Below, in pieces: positions 43,540 to 51,688 of a stretch of DNA of 64,000 nucleotides. The notes beneath the pieces were generated by a model. It made no database searches and was not told the DNA's origin. It was given only the letters and a program-made list of their open reading frames with translations. The stretch lies in assembly GCA_963766765.1 (NCBI GenBank), contig CAVYBR010000005.1:124001-188000 (forward strand), written 5' to 3'. The position numbers were made by a program, and so were the translations under genes. Source of the stretch: JACCQS01 sp963766765 (lineage in GTDB: Bacteria > Actinomycetota > Actinomycetes > Mycobacteriales > Geodermatophilaceae). How positions within the stretch are numbered: position 1 is the first letter of the stretch; each line of letters begins with the position of its first letter.

Positions 43540-44829
43540 ATGACACAGCTTCCGCTGGACGTGGATCTGATCTCCAAGGATTTCGCGATCCTGTCCCGCA
43601 CCGTGCGGGACGGACGACGGCTGGTCTACCTCGACTCCGGCGCCACGTCGCAGAAGCCCCGTCAGGTCCTGGATGCCGAGCGGGACTTCTACGAGAACCA
43701 CAATGCGGCCGTCCACCGCGGCGCACATCAACTCGCCGAAGAAGCCACCGATCTGTACGAGGAAGCCAGGCGTACGGTCGCGCGCTTCATCGGGGCGGCC
43801 GACAACGAGGTGGTGTTCACCAAGAACTCCACCGAGGGCGTCAACCTCTTGGCCTACGCCATGAGCAATGCCGGGACTGCCGGGCCAGAAGCCGCCAGGT
43901 TCGTCGTCGGGCCGGGCGACGAGATCGTCGTCACGGAGATGGAGCACCACGCGAATCTCCTGCCGTGGCAGCAGCTGTGCATCCGGACCGGGGCCACCCT
44001 GCGCTGGTTGTCCCTCACCGACGACGGGCGGCTCGACCTGGCTTCGCTGAACGATGTCATCAACGAGCGGACAAAGCTCGTTGCTCTCGTGCACCAATCC
44101 AACATCCTGGGAACGGTCAACCCGGTCAAAGAGATCGCGGCCCGTGCGCACGAGGTCGGCGCTATGGTCATGCTCGACGCAGCCCAGTCGGTTCCACACA
44201 CGGCTGTTGATGTCGTCGACCTCGATGTCGACTTCTTGGTGTTCTCCGGACACAAGATGCTTGGCCCCACCGGAATCGGGGTGCTCTGGGGCCGCTACGA
44301 ACTCCTCGAGGTGCTGCCGCCGTTCCTCACCGGTGGCTCGATGATCGAGGTCGTGCACATCGATCGGGCCACCTTCGCACCGCCACCACAGCGGTTCGAG
44401 GCCGGAGTGCCGATGGCCGCCCAGGCGATTGGCCTGGCCGCGGCCTGCGACTACCTGAGCGAAATCGGCATGGACCGCGTGGCCGCACACGAACATGCGC
44501 TGACCGAGCTGGCCCTGGAGGGGTTGCAAGCGATCCCCGGCGTCCGGATAGTCGGGCCGCCGGACAGCGTCGAGCGTGGGGGAGCGGTGTCGTTCACCGT
44601 CGAGGGCATCCACCCGCACGACGTCGGCCAGGTCCTCGACGACTTGGGCATCGCCGTACGGGTCGGACATCATTGTGCGTGGCCGGTCGTCCGACGGTTC
44701 GGCGTTCCGGCCACCACGCGGGCGACCTTCTACATCTACAACGGAGCGCAGGACGTGCAGGCGCTCGTGGATGGTGTACGTGAGGTCCAGCGGTTCTTCG
44801 GCACGTCTGAGAACCCGGCGGCGGGCTGA
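43540..44829 (+). CDS. sufS: Cysteine desulfurase SufS
   Basis: PLP enzyme of 429 residues that provides sulfur for Fe-S assembly. PLP Lys in FSGHKMLGPTGIGVLWG (about residue 240), catalytic Cys in VRVGHHCAWPVVRRF (about 380), substrate region EMEHHANLLPW. It starts 10 bp after sufC and ends 3 bp before sufU. It belongs to the type II (SufS) group, which works with SufU. Confidence 0.96.
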   Translation: MTQLPLDVDLISKDFAILSRTVRDGRRLVYLDSGATSQKPRQVLDAERDFYENHNAAVHRGAHQLAEEATDLYEEARRTVARFIGAADNEVVFTKNSTEGVNLLAYAMSNAGTAGPEAARFVVGPGDEIVVTEMEHHANLLPWQQLCIRTGATLRWLSLTDDGRLDLASLNDVINERTKLVALVHQSNILGTVNPVKEIAARAHEVGAMVMLDAAQSVPHTAVDVVDLDVDFLVFSGHKMLGPTGIGVLWGRYELLEVLPPFLTGGSMIEVVHIDRATFAPPPQRFEAGVPMAAQAIGLAAACDYLSEIGMDRVAAHEHALTELALEGLQAIPGVRIVGPPDSVERGGAVSFTVEGIHPHDVGQVLDDLGIAVRVGHHCAWPVVRRFGVPATTRATFYIYNGAQDVQALVDGVREVQRFFGTSENPAAG

Positions 44830-44832
44830 TAG

Positions 44833-45297
44833 ATGCAGCTCGAATCCATGTACCAGGAAATCATTCTGGACCACTATCGCCGGCCCAAGGGCCGTGGCCT
44901 GCGGGAGCCTTACGACGTCGAGGTCCACCACGTGAACCCGACGTGCGGGGATGAGATCACACTGCGGGTTCGCCTGTCCGGCAACCAGATCGAGGATGTC
45001 TCCTACGAAGGCCTGGGTTGCTCGATCAGCCAAGCCTCCGCTTCGGTGCTCTACGAATTGGTTGACGGCAGGGACATCTCCGACGCACTCGCGACCGGCG
45101 ACGACTTCCGCGCGTTGATGCAGAGCAAGGGCGACCCGGCCGTTGCCGAAAAGCTCGAGGACTCCTTGGAGGACGCAGTCGCGTTCGCCGGCGTCTCGAA
45201 ATATCCGGCCCGGATCAAATGCGCGTTGATGAGCTGGATGGCGCTGAAGGATGCGACCGCCCAGGCATTGGCAGCACAGGAGAAGGAGACACCATGA
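44833..45297 (+). CDS. sufU: SufU, zinc-dependent sulfurtransferase
   Basis: Protein of 154 residues that accepts sulfur from SufS. The three conserved cysteines are in NPTCGDEI, GLGCSISQAS and RIKCALMSW, with the zinc-ligand Asp in CGDE. The insertion typical of SufU relative to IscU is present (DISDALATGDDFRALMQSKG). The stop overlaps the next gene (ATGA). Confidence 0.94.
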   Translation: MQLESMYQEIILDHYRRPKGRGLREPYDVEVHHVNPTCGDEITLRVRLSGNQIEDVSYEGLGCSISQASASVLYELVDGRDISDALATGDDFRALMQSKGDPAVAEKLEDSLEDAVAFAGVSKYPARIKCALMSWMALKDATAQALAAQEKETP

Positions 45298-45683
45298 CCG
45301 AGCAGAGCACCCAGCCCGCCGCACCGCCGGAGGAGGTCGCTACGGCTGACACTGCCGAGATCGCCTCGATCGACGACGTCGAGGAGGCCATGCGTGACGT
45401 CGTGGACCCCGAGCTCGGTATCAATGTCGTTGACCTCGGCCTGGTCTACGGGATCACTGTCGACGAAGGGAACGTTGCGACCCTGGACATGACGCTGACG
45501 TCGGCGGCCTGCCCGCTCACGGACGTGATCATGGACCAGACTCGACAGGCACTCACCGGTGGCCCGGGTCCTGGGCTGGTGAAAGACGTCGCCGTCAACT
45601 GGGTCTGGATGCCGCCGTGGGGACCGGAGAAGATCACCGACGACGGCCGCGAACAGCTCCGGGCGCTCGGGTTCCGGATCTGA
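45294..45683 (+). CDS. sufT: SufT-like DUF59/MIP18 family Fe-S maturation factor
   Basis: Protein of 129 residues. Family motifs: MRDVVDPELGINVVDLGLVYG and MTLTSAACPLTDVI, with the reactive Cys in AACPL. Such proteins aid maturation of Fe-S proteins. It closes the suf operon, overlapping sufU by four bases. A weak GGTGC-TAGAG-GCACC hairpin follows about 15 bp after the stop, without a T tract. Confidence 0.92.
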   Translation: MTEQSTQPAAPPEEVATADTAEIASIDDVEEAMRDVVDPELGINVVDLGLVYGITVDEGNVATLDMTLTSAACPLTDVIMDQTRQALTGGPGPGLVKDVAVNWVWMPPWGPEKITDDGREQLRALGFRI

Positions 45684-45800
45684 CTCACTGCACTTGGTGC
45701 TAGAGGCACCGGCCGGACAACCTGACCACGGCAGTTGCCAGACATACGTGCTGCCAGGCGCACTGAAGTAGATCGTGTCGTCCATCGTTGTTCTGCCCCG

Positions 45801-47930
45801 TCAGCGCAGCGCGCCGACCCACGAGACGGCCTCCCGAGCCTGGATCAGACGCCGCTCATAGGTAGCGCCGAGCGCGAGCAGCACGATCCCGGCCGTGCCT
45901 AGCGAAACCCAGCGGGGGATGAGCAGGGCGTATGGGCCGAGCTCGCTGATTGCAACCGTGAGCAGGACGCAGAGGCCGATCAGGAACGGCGCCTGCCGGT
46001 GGGTCGTCGTTCCGATCACGGCGCAGGCAGTCGCGGCCGTGACTATGAGGATGAGTCGCAGCGGATCCGAATGGTCCAAGAGAACCACCGTCGAGGGGAC
46101 CAGCCCGACCAGTAGCGGCGCTCCCCAGACACTCCAGGACGGCGCGGTCCACAACCCCCGACCGGCCGCGAGCAGCAGCGCCGAAACGGCCGGAAGGGTG
46201 TAGATCTCAGGAGTGGTCACGGAGTGACCGACTGCACCGATCCACGCGGCCAGCACCAGATCGGCCAGGCCAACCAACAACGCCGGGCGCTGCCCCGAGA
46301 CCCGACCGTAGGCCAGCAGACCCGCCCCGACGACAGACATCTGCAGCGCCAGTTGCCCCCAGGCCAGCGAGGTGCCAGTTGAGGTGAACGCGGCGAGCCC
46401 GATCACGGATGCCGTCATGGCCAGCGGTCGTTCTTCAGACTGTCCGACTCGGACACAGGCCACCCCGAGCGTGCTGGCGCCCAGGAGCGCGAGGAGCCAG
46501 CCGGCCCGTTCCGGGGTCAGGTCGTCGGCCACCAGCAGAAGGATCGCAGCGGCCGGAAGTGCAGCAGCGAGCATCGCGGCCGGAACGCGTGCAGCGCGAC
46601 TGAGCACTGCGACGGCGGCGCTGCAGGACGCGCCGAGACCGGCGAGCCCAGCTGTTTCGACCCACTGCTGGTCGGCCAGAAGCTGCGTGAGCGCCACTGC
46701 AGACAGCAGCCACCCGACCACTGTGCATGGCACCCGCCAGCGGCGCGACAGGCTGCCCTCAGGGGCGGCGACCAGCAGTGCGGCGGTCACCAAGACCGAG
46801 CCGAGCACACCGGTCGCCCACACGCCCGCCACGCCGGCCTGATGCAGCGAGCCGGCCAGCGCAACCGCGCCGGCCACGGCGACACAGACGTCGAGAGCTG
46901 GTACGACCGAAGCGAATCGGTCGAGCCGAAGCGGCCGGGCCGAGAGAAGGGCGCCGACTCCGGCCGCGACGACGAGCGCCGTGCACATGACGGAGTCGGC
47001 CGTGGTCTCCGACCATGCCGCGGTCGCACCGACCGCGGTGGCCGCCGCCCACCAGATCGTCGCGAAGCCCACCGCCATTCCGGCCGCCCGGCCGTGGCTG
47101 ACCCGGGTCACGGCGACATCGACGAGGCTCACCAACAGGGCAGTGGCGACCAGTGGGACCGGAGTGTGGGCAGACTCCGGCAACGCCAGGAATGCCAGTG
47201 GTTGGCCAGCGACGATGGCACTGATCAGCCAGGCTCTGGTGCCTGGAGCGAACCGACTCAGAGCCAGCCCTAAGAGCAAGACCACCCCGAGGGTCAGCGC
47301 CGCATGCCCGCGCAGGGGGATGGCATCCAGCTCGAAGAGCCCCTTCACCCGAGCGCCGACGAGATCGACCACTGTGAGGGCGAGCCCGGCCATCGCCAGG
47401 GCTTCACCAGTGGTGCGGAGTCCGCGTCGAGCCGCTGAAACCGATGCGGCGCAGACGATCCCGGTGACCAATAGCAGGATGCCGGCCTGGACGGTGAGGC
47501 TGAGACTTTCCCAGGCGACTGCGGCAAAGGCGATCGCGGCGCTGACCAACAGCACCGCACCGGTACCGAGCAGCATCTGCTGGGGAGTCAGCCGGCGCCG
47601 CCGTGGCGCGGCGACGACCGGCGGGGACATCGGCGGCATCGGCGGAATCGCGGCCGGCGGCAGCATCTGTGATGTCGGCGGAATCGGTGCAGCCGGCAGC
47701 GCCGCGACGGCTGCGCCGGGTCGAGCGACAGCGGCCATTGACTGCATCAGCCGGTCCCGGTCGGCTCGGAACTCCCTGAGCGTGCTGTCGATCCGGGCAA
47801 CCACGTAGCCGGCATGGCCAGCGGCCGGGAGCCCGCAGTTCGGGCAGGCCGGGCCGGGTCCACTCCAGCCGAGGATCGGCGTCGCGCAGGTCGGGCAGGG
47901 AACGGTGTACGTCGGCGTGGAGATGGTCAT
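45801..47930 (-). CDS. SCO7613-type multi-pass membrane protein with N-terminal zinc ribbon
   Basis: Protein of 709 residues. The N-terminus has two Cys pairs (CPTCATPILG, CPNCGLPA), a zinc ribbon, then a Pro-rich linker (about 75-115) and more than 15 hydrophobic segments up to the C-terminus. This matches the SCO7613 C-terminal-domain membrane proteins found in actinobacteria. No function is known. It is convergent with the suf operon and divergent from a GNAT gene. Confidence 0.75.
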   Translation of the reverse strand: MTISTPTYTVPCPTCATPILGWSGPGPACPNCGLPAAGHAGYVVARIDSTLREFRADRDRLMQSMAAVARPGAAVAALPAAPIPPTSQMLPPAAIPPMPPMSPPVVAAPRRRRLTPQQMLLGTGAVLLVSAAIAFAAVAWESLSLTVQAGILLLVTGIVCAASVSAARRGLRTTGEALAMAGLALTVVDLVGARVKGLFELDAIPLRGHAALTLGVVLLLGLALSRFAPGTRAWLISAIVAGQPLAFLALPESAHTPVPLVATALLVSLVDVAVTRVSHGRAAGMAVGFATIWWAAATAVGATAAWSETTADSVMCTALVVAAGVGALLSARPLRLDRFASVVPALDVCVAVAGAVALAGSLHQAGVAGVWATGVLGSVLVTAALLVAAPEGSLSRRWRVPCTVVGWLLSAVALTQLLADQQWVETAGLAGLGASCSAAVAVLSRAARVPAAMLAAALPAAAILLLVADDLTPERAGWLLALLGASTLGVACVRVGQSEERPLAMTASVIGLAAFTSTGTSLAWGQLALQMSVVGAGLLAYGRVSGQRPALLVGLADLVLAAWIGAVGHSVTTPEIYTLPAVSALLLAAGRGLWTAPSWSVWGAPLLVGLVPSTVVLLDHSDPLRLILIVTAATACAVIGTTTHRQAPFLIGLCVLLTVAISELGPYALLIPRWVSLGTAGIVLLALGATYERRLIQAREAVSWVGALR

Positions 47931-48067
47931 GGCTAGACCGTCGCAGTGCTGACTCCCCAGCGAATCCGGTCGGCTACCCGGTGGAGCTGAGTAGTTCTAC
48001 CGCACACGTCATAGATACCGGCGTACCCGTCGCCGACTCGCGGTGCCTCGTTGAGTTGGATGGTGAC

Positions 48068-48718
48068 ATGAGCGAGCTCGCCGATCTGCTCGAGCAGGTC
48101 GGTCGCGATCAGCCGCCTCCGGCCGACGGTGGGATATCGCTCCTGCCCGGACTGCCCGGTACCGCGGTAGCCGCGGTGCTCGGCTTCACGGCCCACCACG
48201 TCATCGCCGCCGACGCAGACCCGGAATGGCTGAGGGTGCAGTTGCGGGAGGGCGACATGACCCGGCCCCTCAAGCCGGACTTCCTGGCGGCGCTAGCGGA
48301 ACATCTCGATGCCAAGCCGGGTGGACAGGACAACCTTCTCGTCGCCCGCGGTCTCGGCGCGGAGGACACCGCCGTCCCCACGAACGCCGTCGTGCCGGAC
48401 CATCCGCGAGTCGAGCGGGCGCGGCGATATCGCACAGACGTCATGGTCGCCACGATCCCTGGCGGGCTGGTGACGGTCGGCCGAGGAATGGCCGGTCGTT
48501 GGGAGATCAGCGTCGAGGTGGACGAGCTTCGCCGTGGTGCCGGAATCGGTCGCAGACTCGCGAAGTACGGCCGCGAGCTCGCACCTGCCGACGCAGTCCT
48601 CTGGGCGCAGGTTCATCCGGCCAACGTCGCCTCGCTGCGGGCGTTTCTGGCGGCGGGATTCCGGCCGGTCGGGGCCGAGGTTCTCCTGACCCGCGCGCCA
48701 TCGGCGGCCGCGTCATGA
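48068..48718 (+). CDS. GNAT family N-acetyltransferase
   Basis: Acetyltransferase of 216 residues. The acetyl-CoA loop is in ISVEVDELRRGAGIGRRLAKYGRE (R-x2-G-x-G pattern) near residue 160, and the C-terminal VHPANVASLRAFLAAGFRPVG is typical. The N-terminal half resembles homologs that start with a short helix and PPPADGGI. The ATG at 48068 fits this; an in-frame GTG at 47981 would add 29 residues without similarity. Substrate unknown. Overlaps the next gene by four bases. Confidence 0.82.
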   Translation: MSELADLLEQVGRDQPPPADGGISLLPGLPGTAVAAVLGFTAHHVIAADADPEWLRVQLREGDMTRPLKPDFLAALAEHLDAKPGGQDNLLVARGLGAEDTAVPTNAVVPDHPRVERARRYRTDVMVATIPGGLVTVGRGMAGRWEISVEVDELRRGAGIGRRLAKYGRELAPADAVLWAQVHPANVASLRAFLAAGFRPVGAEVLLTRAPSAAAS

Positions 48719-49563
48719 TCGGCCGTGCCTACGTCGGCATCTCCGGGTGGCGGTATGCGCCCTGGCGCGGCGTCTTCTACCCGACGGGATTGCCCCAGCG
48801 CCGGGAACTCGAGTACGCGGCGAATCACCTGAGCAGCATCGAGATCAACGGCTCCTTCTATGCGCTGCAGCGCCCGGCGAGCTATCAGGAGTGGTACGCG
48901 CAGACGCCGGATGGCTTCGTCTTCTCGGTCAAGGGCGGACGCTTCATCACCCACATGAAGAAGCTCCGCGACGTCGAAGTCCCGCTGGCCAACTTCTTCG
49001 GCTCGGGAGTGCTCGCGCTCAACGACAAACTCGGTCCCTTCCTGTGGCAACTGCCGCCCAATCTCGGCTTCGACGCCGAGCGGCTCGCAGCGTTCTTCGA
49101 TCTCCTGCCGCGCACGACTGCCGAAGCCGCCCGTCTCGCCGAGGGTCATGACGATCGATTGACCGACCGTGCCTGGACGGCAACCGACGAGGAGCGACCG
49201 TTGCGGCATGCGGTCGAAGTACGGCACGCCACCTATCGGGATCCGGCGTTTCTGCCGCTGCTCAGGGAGCACGACATCGCCGTCGTGGTCGCCGATACCG
49301 CCGGCAAGTGGCCGCTCATCGAAACCGTTACCGCCGATTTCGCCTACGTCAGATTGCATGGTGATGAGGAGCTCTACGTCAGCGGCTATTCAGAGGACGC
49401 TCTGGATCGATGGGCCCGGCTCCTGCATGGCTGGCGCACCGGCCGCACAGCCCCGGACGGCCGACCGCGCGACGTCTACGTCTACTTCGACAACGACGTG
49501 AAAGTGCATGCTCCGTACGACGCCATGAACCTGGCGCGCAAGTTGGAGGGCCTCGCCGACTAG
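48715..49563 (+). CDS. DUF72 (YecE-like) family protein
   Basis: TIM-barrel-like protein of 282 residues. Typical motifs: YVGISGWRYAPWRGVFYP, SSIEINGSFYALQRPASYQEW, FVFSVKGGRFITHMKKL, LPPNLGFD, AVEVRHATY and FAYVRLHGDEELY. The biochemical role is not firmly known. It overlaps the upstream GNAT gene (ATGA) and ends one base before the convergent GNAT gene. Confidence 0.93.
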   Translation: MIGRAYVGISGWRYAPWRGVFYPTGLPQRRELEYAANHLSSIEINGSFYALQRPASYQEWYAQTPDGFVFSVKGGRFITHMKKLRDVEVPLANFFGSGVLALNDKLGPFLWQLPPNLGFDAERLAAFFDLLPRTTAEAARLAEGHDDRLTDRAWTATDEERPLRHAVEVRHATYRDPAFLPLLREHDIAVVVADTAGKWPLIETVTADFAYVRLHGDEELYVSGYSEDALDRWARLLHGWRTGRTAPDGRPRDVYVYFDNDVKVHAPYDAMNLARKLEGLAD

Positions 49564-49564
49564 C

Positions 49565-50050
49565 TCACAACGCGCGGCCGAAGAAGCGGCTCAGTTCTGC
49601 GCCTTCGTAGTAACCAAACGCTGGGACCGGCTGATAGCCGTGCCGCTCGTACAGCGCGATCGCGTCTGGCTGTGGCGTTCCCGTCTCGAGGACCAGGCTG
49701 TCATAGCCGAGTTCGCAGGCCCGATCTTCGACCGCGATCAAGAGAGCTCGCGCGTATCCGCGCCGACGATATTGTGGCCGGACGTACATCCGCTTGATCT
49801 CACCGACCCGCTCCTTGTGATGCCGCACACCGATGCACCCAACGATGCGGCCATCGCTGTCCTGGGCCACAAGAAACATGCCCGACGGGGGATCGAACTC
49901 ATGTGCGTCGATGGGGGACTCGTCCTCACCGCCGTACGCGGTGACGTAGACCGACTGCAGTTCCGCCATGAGTTGGACGCTTCGCGGGTCCTCGGCGGAC
50001 ACCTCGACGAAGGCAAGGTCCGGGGAGTGATCGGGTCGCACAGCGGTCAT
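49565..50050 (-). CDS. GNAT family N-acetyltransferase
   Basis: Acetyltransferase of 161 residues. Acetyl-CoA-binding loop KRMYVRPQYRRRGYARALL near residue 95, preceded by GCIGVRHHKERVGEIK, and ending with ALYERHGYQPVPAFGYY. The ATG has GAGG eight bases upstream. Substrate unknown; the family form often acetylates small amines or amino acids. Confidence 0.9.
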   Translation of the reverse strand: MTAVRPDHSPDLAFVEVSAEDPRSVQLMAELQSVYVTAYGGEDESPIDAHEFDPPSGMFLVAQDSDGRIVGCIGVRHHKERVGEIKRMYVRPQYRRRGYARALLIAVEDRACELGYDSLVLETGTPQPDAIALYERHGYQPVPAFGYYEGAELSRFFGRAL

Positions 50051-50093
50051 ACGTCAAGCCTCGCATGCGATTCCGGAGTACGGTGACCCTCCC

Positions 50094-50609
50094 ATGGACA
50101 TCACTGAGCTCACGCACACCAGCCTGTTGGGTATCTACCTCAATGATCACCTCGCCGGCGCGACGGCGGGAGTAGCGCTGATCGAACGGACCGCGCAAGC
50201 CCACAAGGGCACGCCGGCCGGTCCAGCCCTGGCCAAGCTGGCCAGAGAGATCGACGAGGACCGTGCCGCGCTGCTGGAGTTCATGTCGGCGCTGGACATC
50301 GATGTCGCTCGCTACAAGCTCGTCGGGGCGTGGGTGGCTGAGCGGGCCGGACGGCTCAAGCTCAACGGTCGCCTCCTCAGTCGGTCGCCGCTGAGCTCTG
50401 TCGTGGAATTGGAAGGGATGCTGCTGGGCGTGGAGGGCAAGGGGGCTGCTTGGCGAACCCTGCGCGCACTCGCAGAGCGTGAGTCGCGGCTGGACGTCGC
50501 CAAGCTCGAGCGATTGATCGCGCGGGCGAAGGCCCAGTCGCGGACGCTGGAGAAGTGGCGCGTCGCCGCGGCAGCTGAAGCATTCGCCGACGACGTCGAA
50601 CCGGCCTGA
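50094..50609 (+). CDS. Conserved actinobacterial helical protein of unknown function
   Basis: Protein of 171 residues, almost entirely alpha-helical and rich in Ala, Leu, Arg and Glu. It contains GIYLNDHLAGATAGVALIERTAQAHKGTPAG and LAREIDEDRAALLEFM, a pattern that suggests a ferritin-like or four-helix bundle, though clear metal ligands cannot be confirmed. A TACGGT -10 lies nine bases before the ATG, so the transcript has almost no leader. I recall similar uncharacterised proteins in actinobacteria but know no function. Confidence 0.7.
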   Translation: MDITELTHTSLLGIYLNDHLAGATAGVALIERTAQAHKGTPAGPALAKLAREIDEDRAALLEFMSALDIDVARYKLVGAWVAERAGRLKLNGRLLSRSPLSSVVELEGMLLGVEGKGAAWRTLRALAERESRLDVAKLERLIARAKAQSRTLEKWRVAAAAEAFADDVEPA

Positions 50610-50673
50610 CAGCACCGCAGGAAAAGATCCGGCCGCACCCGATGGGCCCGCGCGTGATGCGTCGTAAGCATGG

Positions 50674-50679
50674 TACCGT
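50674..50679 (+). promoter_or_regulatory. -10 element of leaderless padR-haas pair
   Basis: TACCGT is followed by GCTAAAC and the ATG at 50687. The surrounding GCTA/TAGC elements could be part of an autoregulatory operator. Confidence 0.5.
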
Positions 50680-50686
50680 GCTAAAC

Positions 50687-51025
50687 ATGCTAGCGGTGGA
50701 CGAGGCGATGCTCGCGCAGATGCGCAAAGGGATCCTCGAGTACTGCGTGCTCGCCCATCTGAAGGACAACCCTTCGTACGGGCTGGAGATCGCCTCCACA
50801 CTGGGGGCGAATCGAAACCTGTTCAGCAGCGAAGGGACGCTCTATCCGTTGCTGGCCCGTTTGCGCAAGCAGGGCCTGCTGGACACCACCTGGCGCGAGT
50901 CAGCCACCGGTCCGCCGCGCCGCTATTACTCGCTCACCGGCCACGGGGTCACCGCTCTCGACGCCTTCAAAACGACGTGGTCGGAGTTTCGCCGTGCTGT
51001 TGACAACTCGTTGGAGAACTCATGA
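50687..51025 (+). CDS. PadR family transcriptional regulator
   Basis: Winged-helix regulator of 112 residues. PadR features: MRKGILEYCVLAHLKDNPSYGLEI, EGTLYPLLARLRKQGLLDTTWRES and GPPRRYYSLTGHG, followed by a short C-terminal helix. The ATG at 50687 fits the leaderless promoter and the family start. It overlaps the downstream HAAS gene by four bases; this pairing is common and the HAAS protein is the likely target or partner. Confidence 0.92.
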   Translation: MLAVDEAMLAQMRKGILEYCVLAHLKDNPSYGLEIASTLGANRNLFSSEGTLYPLLARLRKQGLLDTTWRESATGPPRRYYSLTGHGVTALDAFKTTWSEFRRAVDNSLENS

Positions 51026-51627
51026 TGACTGAGGCAGCATCCGACCCCCAGGCGCAGATGCAGTCGCCGCTGATCGCGAACTATCTCAACCAGCTCGCGT
51101 ACGCGCTGCGCGAGGCGGATCCAGCGGATCGTGATGAGGTTCTCGCCACCGTTCACGAGCACATTGCGACCGCCATCGCCGAGAAGCCGGAACCGATCGC
51201 GCACGAGGACATCACGGCGATCCTTGCCGGGCTCGGTCCCGTTGAGCAGGTTGCCGGGGACGTCGAGCCCAGTCCCCGGCCCGGCCCCGCGGGCTGGCCC
51301 GGTCACATGGCGGTCTGGCCACCACTACCACGCTGGCCCGCTTGGTACGGGACCGCATTGCTGATCGCCGGGGTGCTGTCCCTCCCGCTGATCATCTTTC
51401 AGCCTCCGCTTGCCCTGGTCATGGCCGTGGTGACATTGACGCTCGGTGTGGCCGGGTCGGTGGTCCACGAGAAACCGCACAAGGCTGCCTATCGGTGGGC
51501 GGCGGCTCTGGGCGCTCTCACATTGCTGATCGTCTTCGTGGCGCTCCTTGGTCTCCTGAGCGTCTCGGGGTCCAGTGACACACCCGTCGTCGACACCGTC
51601 GAGACGACCGTGGCGCCGCCCCCCTGA
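51022..51627 (+). CDS. HAAS-domain membrane protein
   Basis: Protein of 201 residues. The N-terminal helical HAAS-type domain (about 15-80: YLNQLAYALREADPADRDEVLATVHEHI) is followed by three or four membrane helices and a Thr/Pro-rich tail. HAAS proteins typically sit next to PadR regulators, as here. Function in signalling or membrane stress is not established. Confidence 0.8.
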   Translation: MMTEAASDPQAQMQSPLIANYLNQLAYALREADPADRDEVLATVHEHIATAIAEKPEPIAHEDITAILAGLGPVEQVAGDVEPSPRPGPAGWPGHMAVWPPLPRWPAWYGTALLIAGVLSLPLIIFQPPLALVMAVVTLTLGVAGSVVHEKPHKAAYRWAAALGALTLLIVFVALLGLLSVSGSSDTPVVDTVETTVAPPP

Positions 51628-51688
51628 CGGCACGGCGGTCCTGAGCCTCCCGGCGGCGCAGCGAAGCTCGCCTACCATGGGTGGTCTT

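Noticed and set aside
45698..45715. GGTGC-TAGAG-GCACC after sufT as an intrinsic terminator.
   Set aside because: The stem is only 5 bp and no T run follows; too weak to list as a terminator.
45051..45785. A 244-codon minus-strand open frame starting in the gap after sufT.
   Set aside because: Most of it is antisense to sufT and sufU, with no family similarity and no good ribosome binding site.
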